41,908 nt of DNA from Marilutibacter aestuarii (GCF_006546775.1 NZ_VICE01000038.1:1-41908), one strand, 5' to 3'; counted from the stretch's first letter, positions 19,189 through 26,318 are shown. A program made the numbers and translations. The notes: generated by a model not told the origin, from the sequence alone.

Positions 19189-19749
19189 CTAGGCCAGCGC
19201 CTTGAGCAGCCAGGCCCGTGCGCGCATCCAGTCGCGCTGGACCGTGCGCAGCGACGTGTCCAGTGCCCGGGCGGTCTCTTCTTCGGTCATGCCAGCGAAA
19301 TAACGGCATTCCACCACCCGCGCCAGGCGTTCGTTGAAGGCCTCCAGCCCGGTGAGGGCGTCGTTGATCGCCAGTACCTGCTCCGATCCGCTCTCCGCCG
19401 CCAGCACGTCGGCATCCAGCGTGACCGGCACCGCATCGCCGCCGCGCTTGGCGGCGTGGCGGCGGCGCGCATCGTCGACCAGGATGCGGCGCATCGCACG
19501 CGCGCAGATGGCGAAGAAGTGGCCGCGGTCCTGCCAGTCGACGCCGTCGACCTCGACCAGTTGCAGGTAGGCCTCCTGCACCAGGGCGGTGGTGTCCAGG
19601 GTCTGGCCGCGTCGGCCGGCCCGCGCGATCTGGCCGCGGGCGATGCCGCGCATGCGCTCGTAGACCAGCGGCACCATGCGGTCGAACGCATCGCGATCGC
19701 CCTGGTGGTGGCGTTGCAGAAGGCGGGTGATTTCCCGGGATGCGTCCAT
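19189..19749 (-). CDS. ECF-type RNA polymerase sigma factor paired with the downstream kinase
   Basis: A 186-residue ECF sigma factor of the kind whose genes sit beside TPR Ser/Thr kinases (TIGR02999-like). Residues about 5-100 are region 2 (ITRLLQRHHQGDRDAFDRMVPLVYERMRGIAR ... RGHFFAICARAMRRILVDDAR). Residues about 125-185 are region 4, with EEETARALDTSLRTVQRDWMRARAWL as the DNA-reading helix-turn-helix. Region 2.2 reads T50-L-D-T-T-A-L-V-Q-E, with Thr53/Thr54 where most ECF factors have acidic residues contacting the beta-prime clamp. No anti-sigma gene is adjacent. The ATG at 19749 has only a weak ribosome site (TTGGAC). 106 bp without a gene separate it from azoR. Confidence 0.92.
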   Translation of the reverse strand: MDASREITRLLQRHHQGDRDAFDRMVPLVYERMRGIARGQIARAGRRGQTLDTTALVQEAYLQLVEVDGVDWQDRGHFFAICARAMRRILVDDARRRHAAKRGGDAVPVTLDADVLAAESGSEQVLAINDALTGLEAFNERLARVVECRYFAGMTEEETARALDTSLRTVQRDWMRARAWLLKALA

Positions 19750-19855
19750 GTCCAAGCCCCGTTTTGGGGGAGCATAGCGCGGACGCATCCGTGGCGGGTC
19801 GCTTCGCGGCGTGGCGGCGACGCGGCCGTGGGCCGGGCATCGCCGCTGGCGAGGC

Positions 19856-20440
19856 TCAGGCGGCCTTGCGCAAGAGGACGGGCTGGCTGATCGAACGGTG
19901 GGCCTTCGCGAGGGCCTCGCTGCGATGCTGCGGCGAATAGGCCACGCCCTCGGCGCGAACGAACTCGACGTCGTCGATCCCGAGGAAGCCCAGCACCTGG
20001 CGCAGGTAGGCCTCCTGGAAGTCGCTCGGGGCATCGGTGTGGATGCCGCCGCGACCGCTGGCGACGATCACCTTCTTGCCGCCGGCCAGGCCCTCGGAAC
20101 CCTTCTCGGTATAGCGGAAGGTCTTGCCCGCGACCGCGATCCGATCGATCCACGCCTTGAGCGTGGATGGCACGCTGAAGTTGTACATCGGCGCGCCGAT
20201 CACGATGACGTCGGCAGCCAGGAACTGGTCCATCGCCTGGTCGGCCTCGGCGTTGCCGGCGGCGTCCGCGCCCGACAGCGAGGCCCCGGTCAGGTGCGGC
20301 AGCGGCTGCGCGTCGAGGTCGCGGTATTCGACCTGCAGGGCGGGGAAGGCATCGCGCCAGCGGGCGGTGACCGCGGCGGACAGTTCGCGGGTGACGGACT
20401 GGGCGCCCAGGGCGCTGGAGTCGATATGGAGCAGTTTCAT
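19856..20440 (-). CDS. azoR: FMN-dependent NADH-azoreductase
   Basis: A 194-residue cytosolic flavodoxin-fold quinone/azo reductase. MKLLHIDSSALGAQSVTREL binds the FMN phosphate. APMYNFSVPSTLKAWIDRI and VIVASGRGGIHTDAPSDFQEAYLRQVLGFLGI are hallmark AzoR segments around the isoalloxazine ring. The family reduces azo compounds and quinones by two-electron transfer and helps with quinone or thiol stress. A longer frame opens at 20470, but family similarity starts at MKLLHI, with GAGAGG 6 nt upstream of the ATG at 20440. It is divergent from a LysR regulator across a 117-bp AT-richer spacer, the usual layout for a regulator and its target. Confidence 0.93.
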   Translation of the reverse strand: MKLLHIDSSALGAQSVTRELSAAVTARWRDAFPALQVEYRDLDAQPLPHLTGASLSGADAAGNAEADQAMDQFLAADVIVIGAPMYNFSVPSTLKAWIDRIAVAGKTFRYTEKGSEGLAGGKKVIVASGRGGIHTDAPSDFQEAYLRQVLGFLGIDDVEFVRAEGVAYSPQHRSEALAKAHRSISQPVLLRKAA

Positions 20441-20540
20441 GGCGGGCCTCTCGTGGGGTGTCGGCGGCATGCCGGCGTGAGGCCACTCTAGGGTGTTGCG
20501 AATTCGGGATAAATATAGCTAAATGTCACGGATCGTTCTG

Positions 20541-20554
20541 GATATGGAAATATC
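20541..20554. promoter_or_regulatory. Inverted repeat GATAT-N4-ATATC just before the LysR gene
   Basis: A perfect 5-bp inverted repeat with a 4-nt spacer ends 3 nt before the LysR ATG at 20558. It lies in the only AT-rich stretch (20510-20554) of the azoR/LysR divergent spacer. Its position would suit autorepression by the LysR protein or blocking of its translation start. Whether it is a real operator is inference. Confidence 0.35.
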
Positions 20555-20557
20555 GCC

Positions 20558-21532
20558 ATGCACGACCTCAATGACCTCTACTACTTCGCGATGGTCGTGG
20601 AGCACTCGGGGTTCGCGGCCGCCGAGCGCGCCCTGGGCATCCCCAAGTCGCGCCTGAGCCGGCGCATCAGCCAGCTGGAGGCCGACATGGGCGTGCGCCT
20701 GCTGCAGCGCTCCACGCGCCGCTTCGCGGTGACCGACGTCGGCACCAGCGTCTATCGCCACGCCCAGGCGATGCTGGCCGAGGCGCAGGCCGCGCGCGAG
20801 GCCGTGGACCGCCTCAGCGCCGAGCCGCGCGGGCTGATCCGCGTCAGCGTGCCGGTGAGCATGGCCCAGCAGCAGATGCCCAAGCTGTTGCCTGACTTCC
20901 TCGCCCTGTACCCGAAGGTCCGCGTGCAGCTGCATGTCAGCAATCGCCGGGTGGACATCATCAACGAGGGCATCGACGTCGCCCTGAGGGTGCGCGCGCG
21001 CCTGGACGACGACGGCAGCCTCATCATGCGCAGCTTCGGGCAGATCCAGGAACTCCTGGTCGCCAGCCCGTCCTACCTGCGCAAGATGGGGCGGCCGGAG
21101 GTCCCCGAATCGCTGGCCGAGCACGTCACCCTGAGCATGCACGAGGACGAGTCACGCCAGCGCTGGGAACTCCATGGTCCCGACGGCGAGGTCAGGCGCG
21201 TCGACCTCAAGCCGCGCGTGGCCGGTTTCGATTTCCCGATGCTGATGGCGCTCGCCAAGCAGGGCGTGGGCGTCACCATGCTGCCCGAGACGATCTGCGC
21301 CGAGGCGGTGCGCGCAGGGGAACTGGAGGTCGTGCTCCCCGACTGGCGACTCTCGCAGGGCATCTTCCACGCGGTGTTCGCGTCCCGTCGCGGCCTGTTG
21401 CCGGCGGTGCGCGTGTTCATCGACTACCTCGCCGAGAAGGCCCCGGCCCTGGTCGAGACCGATCGCCTGCAATGCGCCGACATCAAGGGACGTCCCTGTG
21501 ACGAGGTCGAACAGGCACGCATGGCCGGCTGA
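20558..21532 (+). CDS. LysR-family transcriptional regulator
   Basis: A 324-residue regulator. Residues 1-60 are the winged helix-turn-helix (LNDLYYFAMVVEHSGFAAAERALGIPKSRLSRRISQLEADMGVRLLQRSTRRFAVTD). Residues about 88-300 are the periplasmic-binding-protein-like effector domain (GLIRVSVPVSMAQQQMPKLLPDFLALYPKVRVQL). The last 25 residues, with two cysteines, extend past the usual domain end. Within LysR it resembles the group often found divergent from NADPH-quinone or azo reductases, so azoR (117 bp away) is the likely target. It ends convergently with the lipoprotein gene, with a terminator hairpin between them. Confidence 0.93.
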   Translation: MHDLNDLYYFAMVVEHSGFAAAERALGIPKSRLSRRISQLEADMGVRLLQRSTRRFAVTDVGTSVYRHAQAMLAEAQAAREAVDRLSAEPRGLIRVSVPVSMAQQQMPKLLPDFLALYPKVRVQLHVSNRRVDIINEGIDVALRVRARLDDDGSLIMRSFGQIQELLVASPSYLRKMGRPEVPESLAEHVTLSMHEDESRQRWELHGPDGEVRRVDLKPRVAGFDFPMLMALAKQGVGVTMLPETICAEAVRAGELEVVLPDWRLSQGIFHAVFASRRGLLPAVRVFIDYLAEKAPALVETDRLQCADIKGRPCDEVEQARMAG

Positions 21533-21552
21533 GCCCCCAACGCAAACGAAAA

Positions 21553-21586
21553 CGCCGGCGGCATGCGCATCGCGCAGCCGCCGGCG
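21553..21586 (-). terminator. Intrinsic terminator of the GntR/ABC/lipoprotein operon
   Basis: A 10-bp perfect stem (CGCCGGCGGC at 21553-21562, GCCGCCGGCG at 21577-21586) contains a further 4-bp inner stem (21564-21567 with 21573-21576). On the minus strand it is followed by TTTTCGTTTGC, a good U-rich tail. It sits 15 bp past the stop of the lipoprotein gene at 21601, so it ends the minus-strand operon; the plus strand lacks a T-tract. Confidence 0.8.
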
Positions 21587-21600
21587 CAAGGTGCCCGCTG

Positions 21601-22302
21601 CTATTGGCGCGCCGCCGCTTCGGCTTCAGCGGCCTCGTTGGCGGGCGCCGCGGGGTCGGCCCCGGCCACCGAGGTCTCGTCCATGCAGTCGTCGAAGTCG
21701 GAATCGTCCATGTCGGCGTAGGGTTCGAACGCCGGCAGGACCGCGACCAGCGCCTGCTGGGTTTCCATCAGGGCCGGCAACTGCGCGCACAGCCCGGCCA
21801 CCGAGCCGCGGATCTTCTCCTCGACGTCGGCCTCGATGCGGTTGCCCAGGTCTTCGCTGCTCTCGCCGCTGAAGATGCTTGCGATCGCCGCGCCGACGGC
21901 CTGGGTCGCCACCGACGCGCTTTCCACGCCGATCTCGGCCCCGGAGGCGGCGACTTCGGTGATGTGCTGGCGGTACTTGAGCAGCAGGGCGCGCTGCTCG
22001 GCGTTGACGGCGACCTGCTTTCCGTCGACCAGGAAGTCGCCCTCGGGGGTGATCTTGGCGTCGGGCACGCCGGCCTGGTCGCTGTCGATGCCGATGTCCT
22101 CGGTTGCCATCTTCTCGCGCACCTTGGCGCCGATCTCGCGGGACTTGCCTTCCAGCGCGGTGCCGGCCTGCGCCGTGGCACTCGTGGCCTTGCCGGCCTG
22201 GGTATCGGGGCCTCCGCAGGCGCTGAGCCAGGGCAGGGTGCCCAGCAGCAGGACCAGGGCGGGCAGGGCCTTGCGGGCGGCGGGGTGGGTATGGGATGTC
22301 AT
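21601..22302 (-). CDS. Predicted lipoprotein, DUF2884/YggN-like
   Basis: A 233-residue exported protein. A signal peptide with lipobox L-S-A-Cys29 predicts attachment to a membrane on the periplasmic side. The mature part is acidic and mostly helical. AKITPEGDFLVDGKQVAVNAEQRALLLKYRQHI followed by a Gly/Ala-rich helix resembles the YggN/DUF2884 pattern. The C-terminus is Asp/Glu/Ala-rich with DDSDFDDCMDE. No enzymatic motif is visible and the function is unknown. AGGAG lies 7 nt before the ATG at 22302. It is the last gene of the GntR/ABC operon, following a palindromic hairpin and preceding a terminator. Confidence 0.72.
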   Translation of the reverse strand: MTSHTHPAARKALPALVLLLGTLPWLSACGGPDTQAGKATSATAQAGTALEGKSREIGAKVREKMATEDIGIDSDQAGVPDAKITPEGDFLVDGKQVAVNAEQRALLLKYRQHITEVAASGAEIGVESASVATQAVGAAIASIFSGESSEDLGNRIEADVEEKIRGSVAGLCAQLPALMETQQALVAVLPAFEPYADMDDSDFDDCMDETSVAGADPAAPANEAAEAEAAARQ

Positions 22303-22322
22303 CTCGAAGCTCCTGGGTCGCG

Positions 22323-22348
22323 GTCCGCCGGGGCATGCCCCGGCGGAC
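22323..22348. repeat. 26-bp perfect palindrome between the ABC permease and the lipoprotein gene
   Basis: An exact palindrome centred on GCATGC, with arms GTCCGCCGGGGCA/TGCCCCGGCGGAC, lies in the 53-bp gap inside the operon. In RNA it would make an 11-bp stem with a 4-nt loop. There is no U-tract, so it is more likely a processing, stability or partial-attenuation element than a full terminator. Confidence 0.7.
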
Positions 22349-22355
22349 GGAGGGT

Positions 22356-23417
22356 TCAGCCTTCGTCGCGCCAGCGGCGCAGGCGGATGGCGGCGAAGAT
22401 CATGGCGGCGCCGACGACCGCGCCGATCCACAGGTCGGGCATCTTCAGCGTGTCGACCAGTCCGGCCAGAGAGGCCTCGTGCAGCAGGGCCTGCATGCCG
22501 CCGTCGGTGTCAAACTCGCCGGCACCGGCACGGTAGAACATGTGGGCGCCCGGCATCGTGCCCAGCAGCAGGCGGCCGACGACGTTGCTCCAGAACCATT
22601 CGCTCGACATGTCGAACAGCTTCATGACGTCGAACCAGGTGATGAAGATGCCCGCGAAGACCGGCACCATGATCGCCCACAGGAAGGGCTTGCTGCGGGC
22701 CCAGACCGAGCAGAGCATCAGCCAGCCGACCGTCGGCAGTGCCCAGAGCAGGTACACCGGGATCCAGGTGAAGTGGCTCGAGATCAGCGTGAACATGTGC
22801 GCCGGACCCCACAGCAGGGTGAACGGGTTGCCGCCATGCATCAGCACCACGACGCTGATCATCAGCAGGAACCCGAACATCGTCGCCAATCCGACGATAC
22901 CGGCGATCAGCGGCGCCACGAGCACTGCGCTGGCGACCTTGGACAGCACCGTCTCGGCGTCCGACAGCGGCAGGGACTTCCAGAACAGCACGCTGCGGTC
23001 CTTGCGTTCGTCGTACAGCGCGCCCAGGCAGTAGAAGAACACCACGAAGGCCAGCACCAGGTAGGGCCACATGCCGCTGAACAACAGCGAGATGTCGATG
23101 CCGTTGCTGAGCTTCTCCAGGTCCTCCGCGCTCAGCTTGCTGGTCAGCATGGCCAGGTCGAAGCCGTTGACGCTGACGCCGTCGAATTCCAGCTTGCCCG
23201 CGGCGGCGGCGCGATAGCCGGCGACCAGCGCCATGATGATGCCCATCAGCGTGAGCAGCAGCGAGATGCCGCCGGCGATGACCGGCGCCCACAGGAAGCC
23301 GCCGCGGTGCTCCCAGTACTCGCGCTTGAGCAGGAGCTTGAACTTGTGTGTCGGGTGGGGTGGCGCGACCGGCTTGCGGGCCGTGGTGGCGCCGTCGTGT
23401 TCGGCAATGGCGTTCAT
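22356..23417 (-). CDS. ABC-2 type transporter permease
   Basis: A 353-residue inner-membrane protein with about six to seven hydrophobic helices (PVIAGGISLLLTLMGIIMALVAGY, GMWPYLVLAFVVFFYCLGALYDERKDRSVLFWKSLP, VLVAPLIAGIVGLATMFGFLLMISVVVLM, and others). ALYDERKDRSVLFWKSLPLSD is the typical cytoplasmic loop of ABC-2 permeases of the YtrC/NatB-like kind. The first 30 residues are soluble. The substrate is not evident; export or membrane-stress roles are known for related systems. The start (23417, AAGGGGA upstream) overlaps the ATPase stop by 4 nt, so the two subunits are translationally coupled. Confidence 0.9.
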   Translation of the reverse strand: MNAIAEHDGATTARKPVAPPHPTHKFKLLLKREYWEHRGGFLWAPVIAGGISLLLTLMGIIMALVAGYRAAAAGKLEFDGVSVNGFDLAMLTSKLSAEDLEKLSNGIDISLLFSGMWPYLVLAFVVFFYCLGALYDERKDRSVLFWKSLPLSDAETVLSKVASAVLVAPLIAGIVGLATMFGFLLMISVVVLMHGGNPFTLLWGPAHMFTLISSHFTWIPVYLLWALPTVGWLMLCSVWARSKPFLWAIMVPVFAGIFITWFDVMKLFDMSSEWFWSNVVGRLLLGTMPGAHMFYRAGAGEFDTDGGMQALLHEASLAGLVDTLKMPDLWIGAVVGAAMIFAAIRLRRWRDEG

Positions 23418-24280
23418 GCGTAGGTCCCCTTCATGGTGGCGACGAACAGGTCGGCCAGGCCGGGCGTGCGTGTCTCGCCCAGCGACGCCAGGCGGTCGGC
23501 GGCGACGCCGTCGTACAGCATGACGGTCTTGCCGAAGGGCAGGGCGCGCTCGTCGATCGGCGCCAGGCCACGGGCTTCCTCGGCGCGGTCGGCGTTGACC
23601 AGCACTTCGACGAAACGGTTCCCGAGGGTGTCCATTTCGCTTTCCAGCGCGATCTTGCCGTCGCGGATGAACATCACGTCGGTGAGGATGTGCTCGATCT
23701 CCTCGACCTGGTGGGTGGTGACGATGATCGTCTTCTCTTCGTCGAAGTAGTCTTCCAGCAGGCGCTGGTAGAACTGCTTGCGATACAGGATGTCCAGGCC
23801 CAGTGTCGGTTCGTCGAGCACCAGCAGGCGCGCGTCGATCGCCATCACCAGGGCCAGGTGCAGCTGCACGATCATGCCCTTGGACATCTCGCGCACGCGC
23901 ATGTTGGGCTTGAGCTGGGTGCCCTGGAGGAAGCGCTGGCAGCGTTCGCGGTCGAAGCGCGGATGCACGCCGGAGACGAACTCGATCGCTTCCTTGACCT
24001 TCATCCAGCGCGGCAGCACCGCGACGTCGGCGATGAAGCACACGTCGCGCATCAGGTCGTCGCGGTGGGTGCGCGGGTCCAGGCCCAGCACCTCCAGTTG
24101 CCCCTCGAAGGGAATCAGGCCGAGCATGGCCTTCAGGGCCGTGGTCTTGCCCGCGCCGTTGGGGCCGATCAGGCCGACGATGCGCCCGGCGGGGATCTCG
24201 AAGCGGGTGTCGTCCAGGGCCAGCTTGTTCTTGTAGGCCTTGCGCAGGCCCCGGGCGCTGACGATGTGGGCGGCGGTCAC
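23414..24280 (-). CDS. ABC transporter ATP-binding protein
   Basis: A 288-residue ATPase subunit. Walker A is GPNGAGKTT (39-47), the signature is the degenerate MSKGM rather than LSGGQ, and Walker B/D-loop is LLVLDEPTLGLD with catalytic Glu; the switch His is in TTHQVEEIE. Degenerate signatures such as this are frequent in YtrB-like ABC-2 systems. The C-terminal 60 residues extend beyond the core. The start is a GTG at 24280 overlapping the GntR stop (GTGA), and the stop overlaps the permease start (ATGA). It supplies ATP hydrolysis to the permease encoded next. Confidence 0.93.
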   Translation of the reverse strand: MTAAHIVSARGLRKAYKNKLALDDTRFEIPAGRIVGLIGPNGAGKTTALKAMLGLIPFEGQLEVLGLDPRTHRDDLMRDVCFIADVAVLPRWMKVKEAIEFVSGVHPRFDRERCQRFLQGTQLKPNMRVREMSKGMIVQLHLALVMAIDARLLVLDEPTLGLDILYRKQFYQRLLEDYFDEEKTIIVTTHQVEEIEHILTDVMFIRDGKIALESEMDTLGNRFVEVLVNADRAEEARGLAPIDERALPFGKTVMLYDGVAADRLASLGETRTPGLADLFVATMKGTYA

Positions 24281-24651
24281 GAGGCACCTCCCTTGCCTTC
24301 ACCTGCAAGCAACAGCTCCTGCGGGCTCAGGCCCAGGCGGCTGATGCGTTCCAGTACCAGCGGCCATTCTTCGGTGAGGAAGCGCTCGCGCTCGTTGACG
24401 AGCAGTTTCCTTGCAGCTTCTTCGGTGACGTACATGCCTAGTCCCCTGCGCTTTTCAATGAGGGCCTCGTCCGCCAGTTCCTGGTAGGCGCGCGAGACGG
24501 TGATCGGATTGAGCTGATAGTCGGCCGCCACCTGGCGGACCGAGGGCAGGGCGTCGCCCGGCTTGAGCTCGCCGTCGAGCATCATGGCGATGACGCGCTC
24601 CTTCAGCTGGCGATAGATCGGAGCGCCGTCGCTCCATTGGATAGCGGTCAT
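24277..24651 (-). CDS. GntR-family regulator, YtrA subfamily
   Basis: A 124-residue DNA-binding protein. Residues about 8-75 are the winged helix (PIYRQLKERVIAMMLDGELKPGDALPSVRQVAADYQLNPITVSRAYQELADEALIEKRRGLGMYV). A short helical tail of about 45 residues follows, the length typical of the YtrA group, which lacks a large effector domain. Such proteins usually repress their own operon with an ABC transporter. The ATG at 24651 has GCGGGG 6 nt upstream; an in-frame TTG at 24657 overlaps the previous stop and is an alternative. The inverted repeat at 24993-25016 is the probable operator. HpaR1 of Xanthomonas belongs to the same subfamily; orthology is not tested. Confidence 0.92.
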   Translation of the reverse strand: MTAIQWSDGAPIYRQLKERVIAMMLDGELKPGDALPSVRQVAADYQLNPITVSRAYQELADEALIEKRRGLGMYVTEEAARKLLVNERERFLTEEWPLVLERISRLGLSPQELLLAGEGKGGAS

Positions 24652-24653
24652 GT

Positions 24654-24965
24654 TCAACCCCGCGGTGCGAAAGAGAAGTAGGGCATCACGAGCGGCTGGC
24701 GACCCTTGCGCCGGACCTGCGATGCACCTGGTGACGCCGGGTCCCTGGCGGTGGATGGGGTGCGGAGCGCGTTCGCCGACGCGGCGACTTCCCCGGCGAT
24801 TCCGACTCCGGTGGCAACCAGTTCCAGGGACGCGCCGGCCTCCGCCTGTTCAGCGAGGGCGGAGGGGGCCTGCGTGGCCGGGAGCGAAACGAAGCCCAAC
24901 GCCAGGACAACGGCGCCGCCGGACAGGGCGAGGGCGGTGAGGCTGTTGTGGAGCTTGCGGTTCAT
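24654..24965 (-). CDS. Small exported protein of unknown function heading the GntR/ABC operon
   Basis: A 103-residue protein with an N-terminal hydrophobic segment (SLTALALSGGAVVLALGFVSLPATQAPSALA) that reads as a signal peptide cut near residue 38, or as an anchor. The remaining approximately 65 residues are Ala/Glu then Ser/Pro/Arg-rich, ending MPYFSFAPRG. I do not recognise the family. It is the first gene after the operator/promoter, and its stop overlaps the alternative GntR start. The ATG at 24965 has AGGA 7 nt upstream. Its place suggests that its product is linked to whatever the ABC system senses or moves; this is inference. Confidence 0.7.
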   Translation of the reverse strand: MNRKLHNSLTALALSGGAVVLALGFVSLPATQAPSALAEQAEAGASLELVATGVGIAGEVAASANALRTPSTARDPASPGASQVRRKGRQPLVMPYFSFAPRG

Positions 24966-24992
24966 GGCGGCATCCTGCTCGATTGGTTGATA

Positions 24993-25016
24993 GGTGTTGT
25001 ATGTAACTATAACACC
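24993..25016. promoter_or_regulatory. 24-bp inverted-repeat operator overlapping the operon -10 box
   Basis: GGTGTT-N12-AACACC, with matching TA dinucleotides inside (GGTGTTnTAnnTAnnTAnAACACC), lies upstream of the small exported protein gene and covers the predicted -10 box (25006-25011). YtrA-type GntR repressors use dyads of this size to shut off their own operon, so this is the best candidate site for the GntR protein encoded at 24277-24651. Confidence 0.7.
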
Positions 25017-25033
25017 ACAACACAGGCGTGCAA
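25006..25033 (-). promoter_or_regulatory. Sigma-70 type promoter of the GntR/ABC operon
   Basis: Read on the minus strand: -35 TTGCAC (25033-25028), a 16-bp spacer, and -10 TATAGT (25011-25006). This gives a start about 35 nt upstream of the ATG at 24965. The -10 is five of six to consensus and lies inside the inverted repeat. Most of the window is too GC-rich for such boxes, so this AT-rich island stands out. Confidence 0.65.
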
Positions 25034-25334
25034 GTTTTTTTTGCCCAACTAACGGCAGGGGTGCGGAGCCGCCCGTTCAGCTTCCGTGGAGCGAGGTCCA
25101 ATCGCCACGCGCGCCGCCCCCGATGTGGCGGCGAGGCTGTGCCGGGTCCTCCGGGCTTGCCGTGGGGAGCGGACCGCGGTTGCACTTTCTTCGCCCGGCG
25201 CGGTCGATATTTGCCGGAAGGGCGCGGCATCGCGACAATGGTCGCTTCGTGCGACGTCTGGCCGCGCGCGCCGACCCGGCAGCGATCCTGCGGCCGGCCG
25301 GATGACAGTACCCCTATCGAGGAGCAGCTCTGCA
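25034..25334. other. Intergenic stretch before the first FKBP gene
   Basis: About 300 bases without a gene. It contains a T8 run (25035-25042) with no preceding hairpin and a possible plus-strand promoter for the FKBP gene: TTGCCG at 25211-25216, a 17-bp spacer and GACAAT at 25234-25239. Each box matches consensus at four of six positions, so the promoter call is weak. I see no ORF with sensible composition and no riboswitch-like fold here. Confidence 0.35.
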
Positions 25335-26270
25335 ATGAAGGCTTTGATTCGAGGCGCAGCCGCGCTGATGGTGGCCGCCGTGGCCGTGGCGGGCATCGCG
25401 GCGACCCCGCTCGCGCATGCACAGGACGGCGCGGCTATTTCTTCCGATCGCGACAAGGTCAGCTACATGATCGGCCAGGACGTCGGCGGCTCGATCGCGC
25501 CGATCGGAGAAGACCTCGACCTGGCGGCGTTCCAGCGCGCCCTCCAGAACGCGTTCGACGGCGGCGAGCCGCTGATCACCAGCGCGGAGGCCTCCACCGT
25601 GGGCCAGGCGCTGATGCTGCGCTCGGCCTCCCGCGCCGGACAGGCGCCGGAGGGCGTCGAGATCCCCGAGGTCGACAAGGAAAAGGTGGGCTACCTCGTC
25701 GGCAATGATGTCGGGCGCATGCTCAAGCCGATCCACGACGAGATCGAGCTGCCCGTCTTCCTGCAGTCGGTGCGCGACAAGGCCAGCGGCGCACCGTCGA
25801 GGCTGGACGAAGCGACCCTGACCAGCGTCCGCGAGACCTTCTCCGCGCGCATGAAGACCAAGGCCGCCGAGCGTGCCGCGGCCGCCAAGGCCGAGGGCGA
25901 GGCGTTCCTCGCCGCCAACAAGGGCCAGAAGGGCGTCATCACCACCGGTTCGGGCCTGCAGTACATGGTGCTGCGCCAGGGCTCGGGCCCGCGCCCGCGG
26001 TCGACCGACTCGGTGCGCGTGAACTACAAGGGCACCCTGCTCGACGGCACCGTCTTCGACAGTTCCTACGATCGCGGCGTGCCGGCCGAGTTCGCGCTCA
26101 ACCAGGTGATCGCCGGCTGGACCGAAGGCGTGGCCCTGATGCCGGTGGGCAGCAAATACAAGTTCTGGGTGCCGAGCACCCTGGCCTACGGCGCCCGCGG
26201 GATGCCGCAGGGCGGCATCGGCCCGGACACCATGCTGGTCTTCGAAGTCGAGTTGCAGGCCATCCTCTGA
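25335..26270 (+). CDS. Periplasmic FKBP-type peptidyl-prolyl isomerase with a duplicated N-domain
   Basis: A 311-residue exported foldase. The signal peptide is residues 1-29 (ends AHA). Two FKBP_N-like dimerisation modules occur in tandem: residues about 36-100 (DKVSYMIGQDVGGSI...FQRALQNAFDGGEPL) and about 113-185 (EKVGYLVGNDVGRMLKPI...FLQSVRDKASG). A long Lys/Ala/Glu helix links to the FKBP domain (about 205-311), with [47 protein letters not shown] and LAYGARG; the active-site aromatic positions look intact. Mip/FkpA-type proteins normally have one N-module, so this is longer than usual. The neighbouring gene is a related single-module paralogue. Confidence 0.93.
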   Translation: MKALIRGAAALMVAAVAVAGIAATPLAHAQDGAAISSDRDKVSYMIGQDVGGSIAPIGEDLDLAAFQRALQNAFDGGEPLITSAEASTVGQALMLRSASRAGQAPEGVEIPEVDKEKVGYLVGNDVGRMLKPIHDEIELPVFLQSVRDKASGAPSRLDEATLTSVRETFSARMKTKAAERAAAAKAEGEAFLAANKGQKGVITTGSGLQYMVLRQGSGPRPRSTDSVRVNYKGTLLDGTVFDSSYDRGVPAEFALNQVIAGWTEGVALMPVGSKYKFWVPSTLAYGARGMPQGGIGPDTMLVFEVELQAIL

Positions 26271-26318
26271 AGCCGTGGGGCTGGGCCGTCTTCCTGGCGG
26301 TTCATCTCCCGGCGATCC

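Noticed and set aside
23414-24280. Degenerate ABC signature (MSKGM) as a sign of a dead ATPase
   Set aside because: Walker A, Walker B with its Glu and the switch His are intact, and such signatures are usual in this transporter subgroup.
25035-25042. T8 run as a possible intrinsic terminator
   Set aside because: No GC-rich hairpin precedes it on the plus strand; on the minus strand it is an A-run upstream of the -35 box, possibly an UP-like element.
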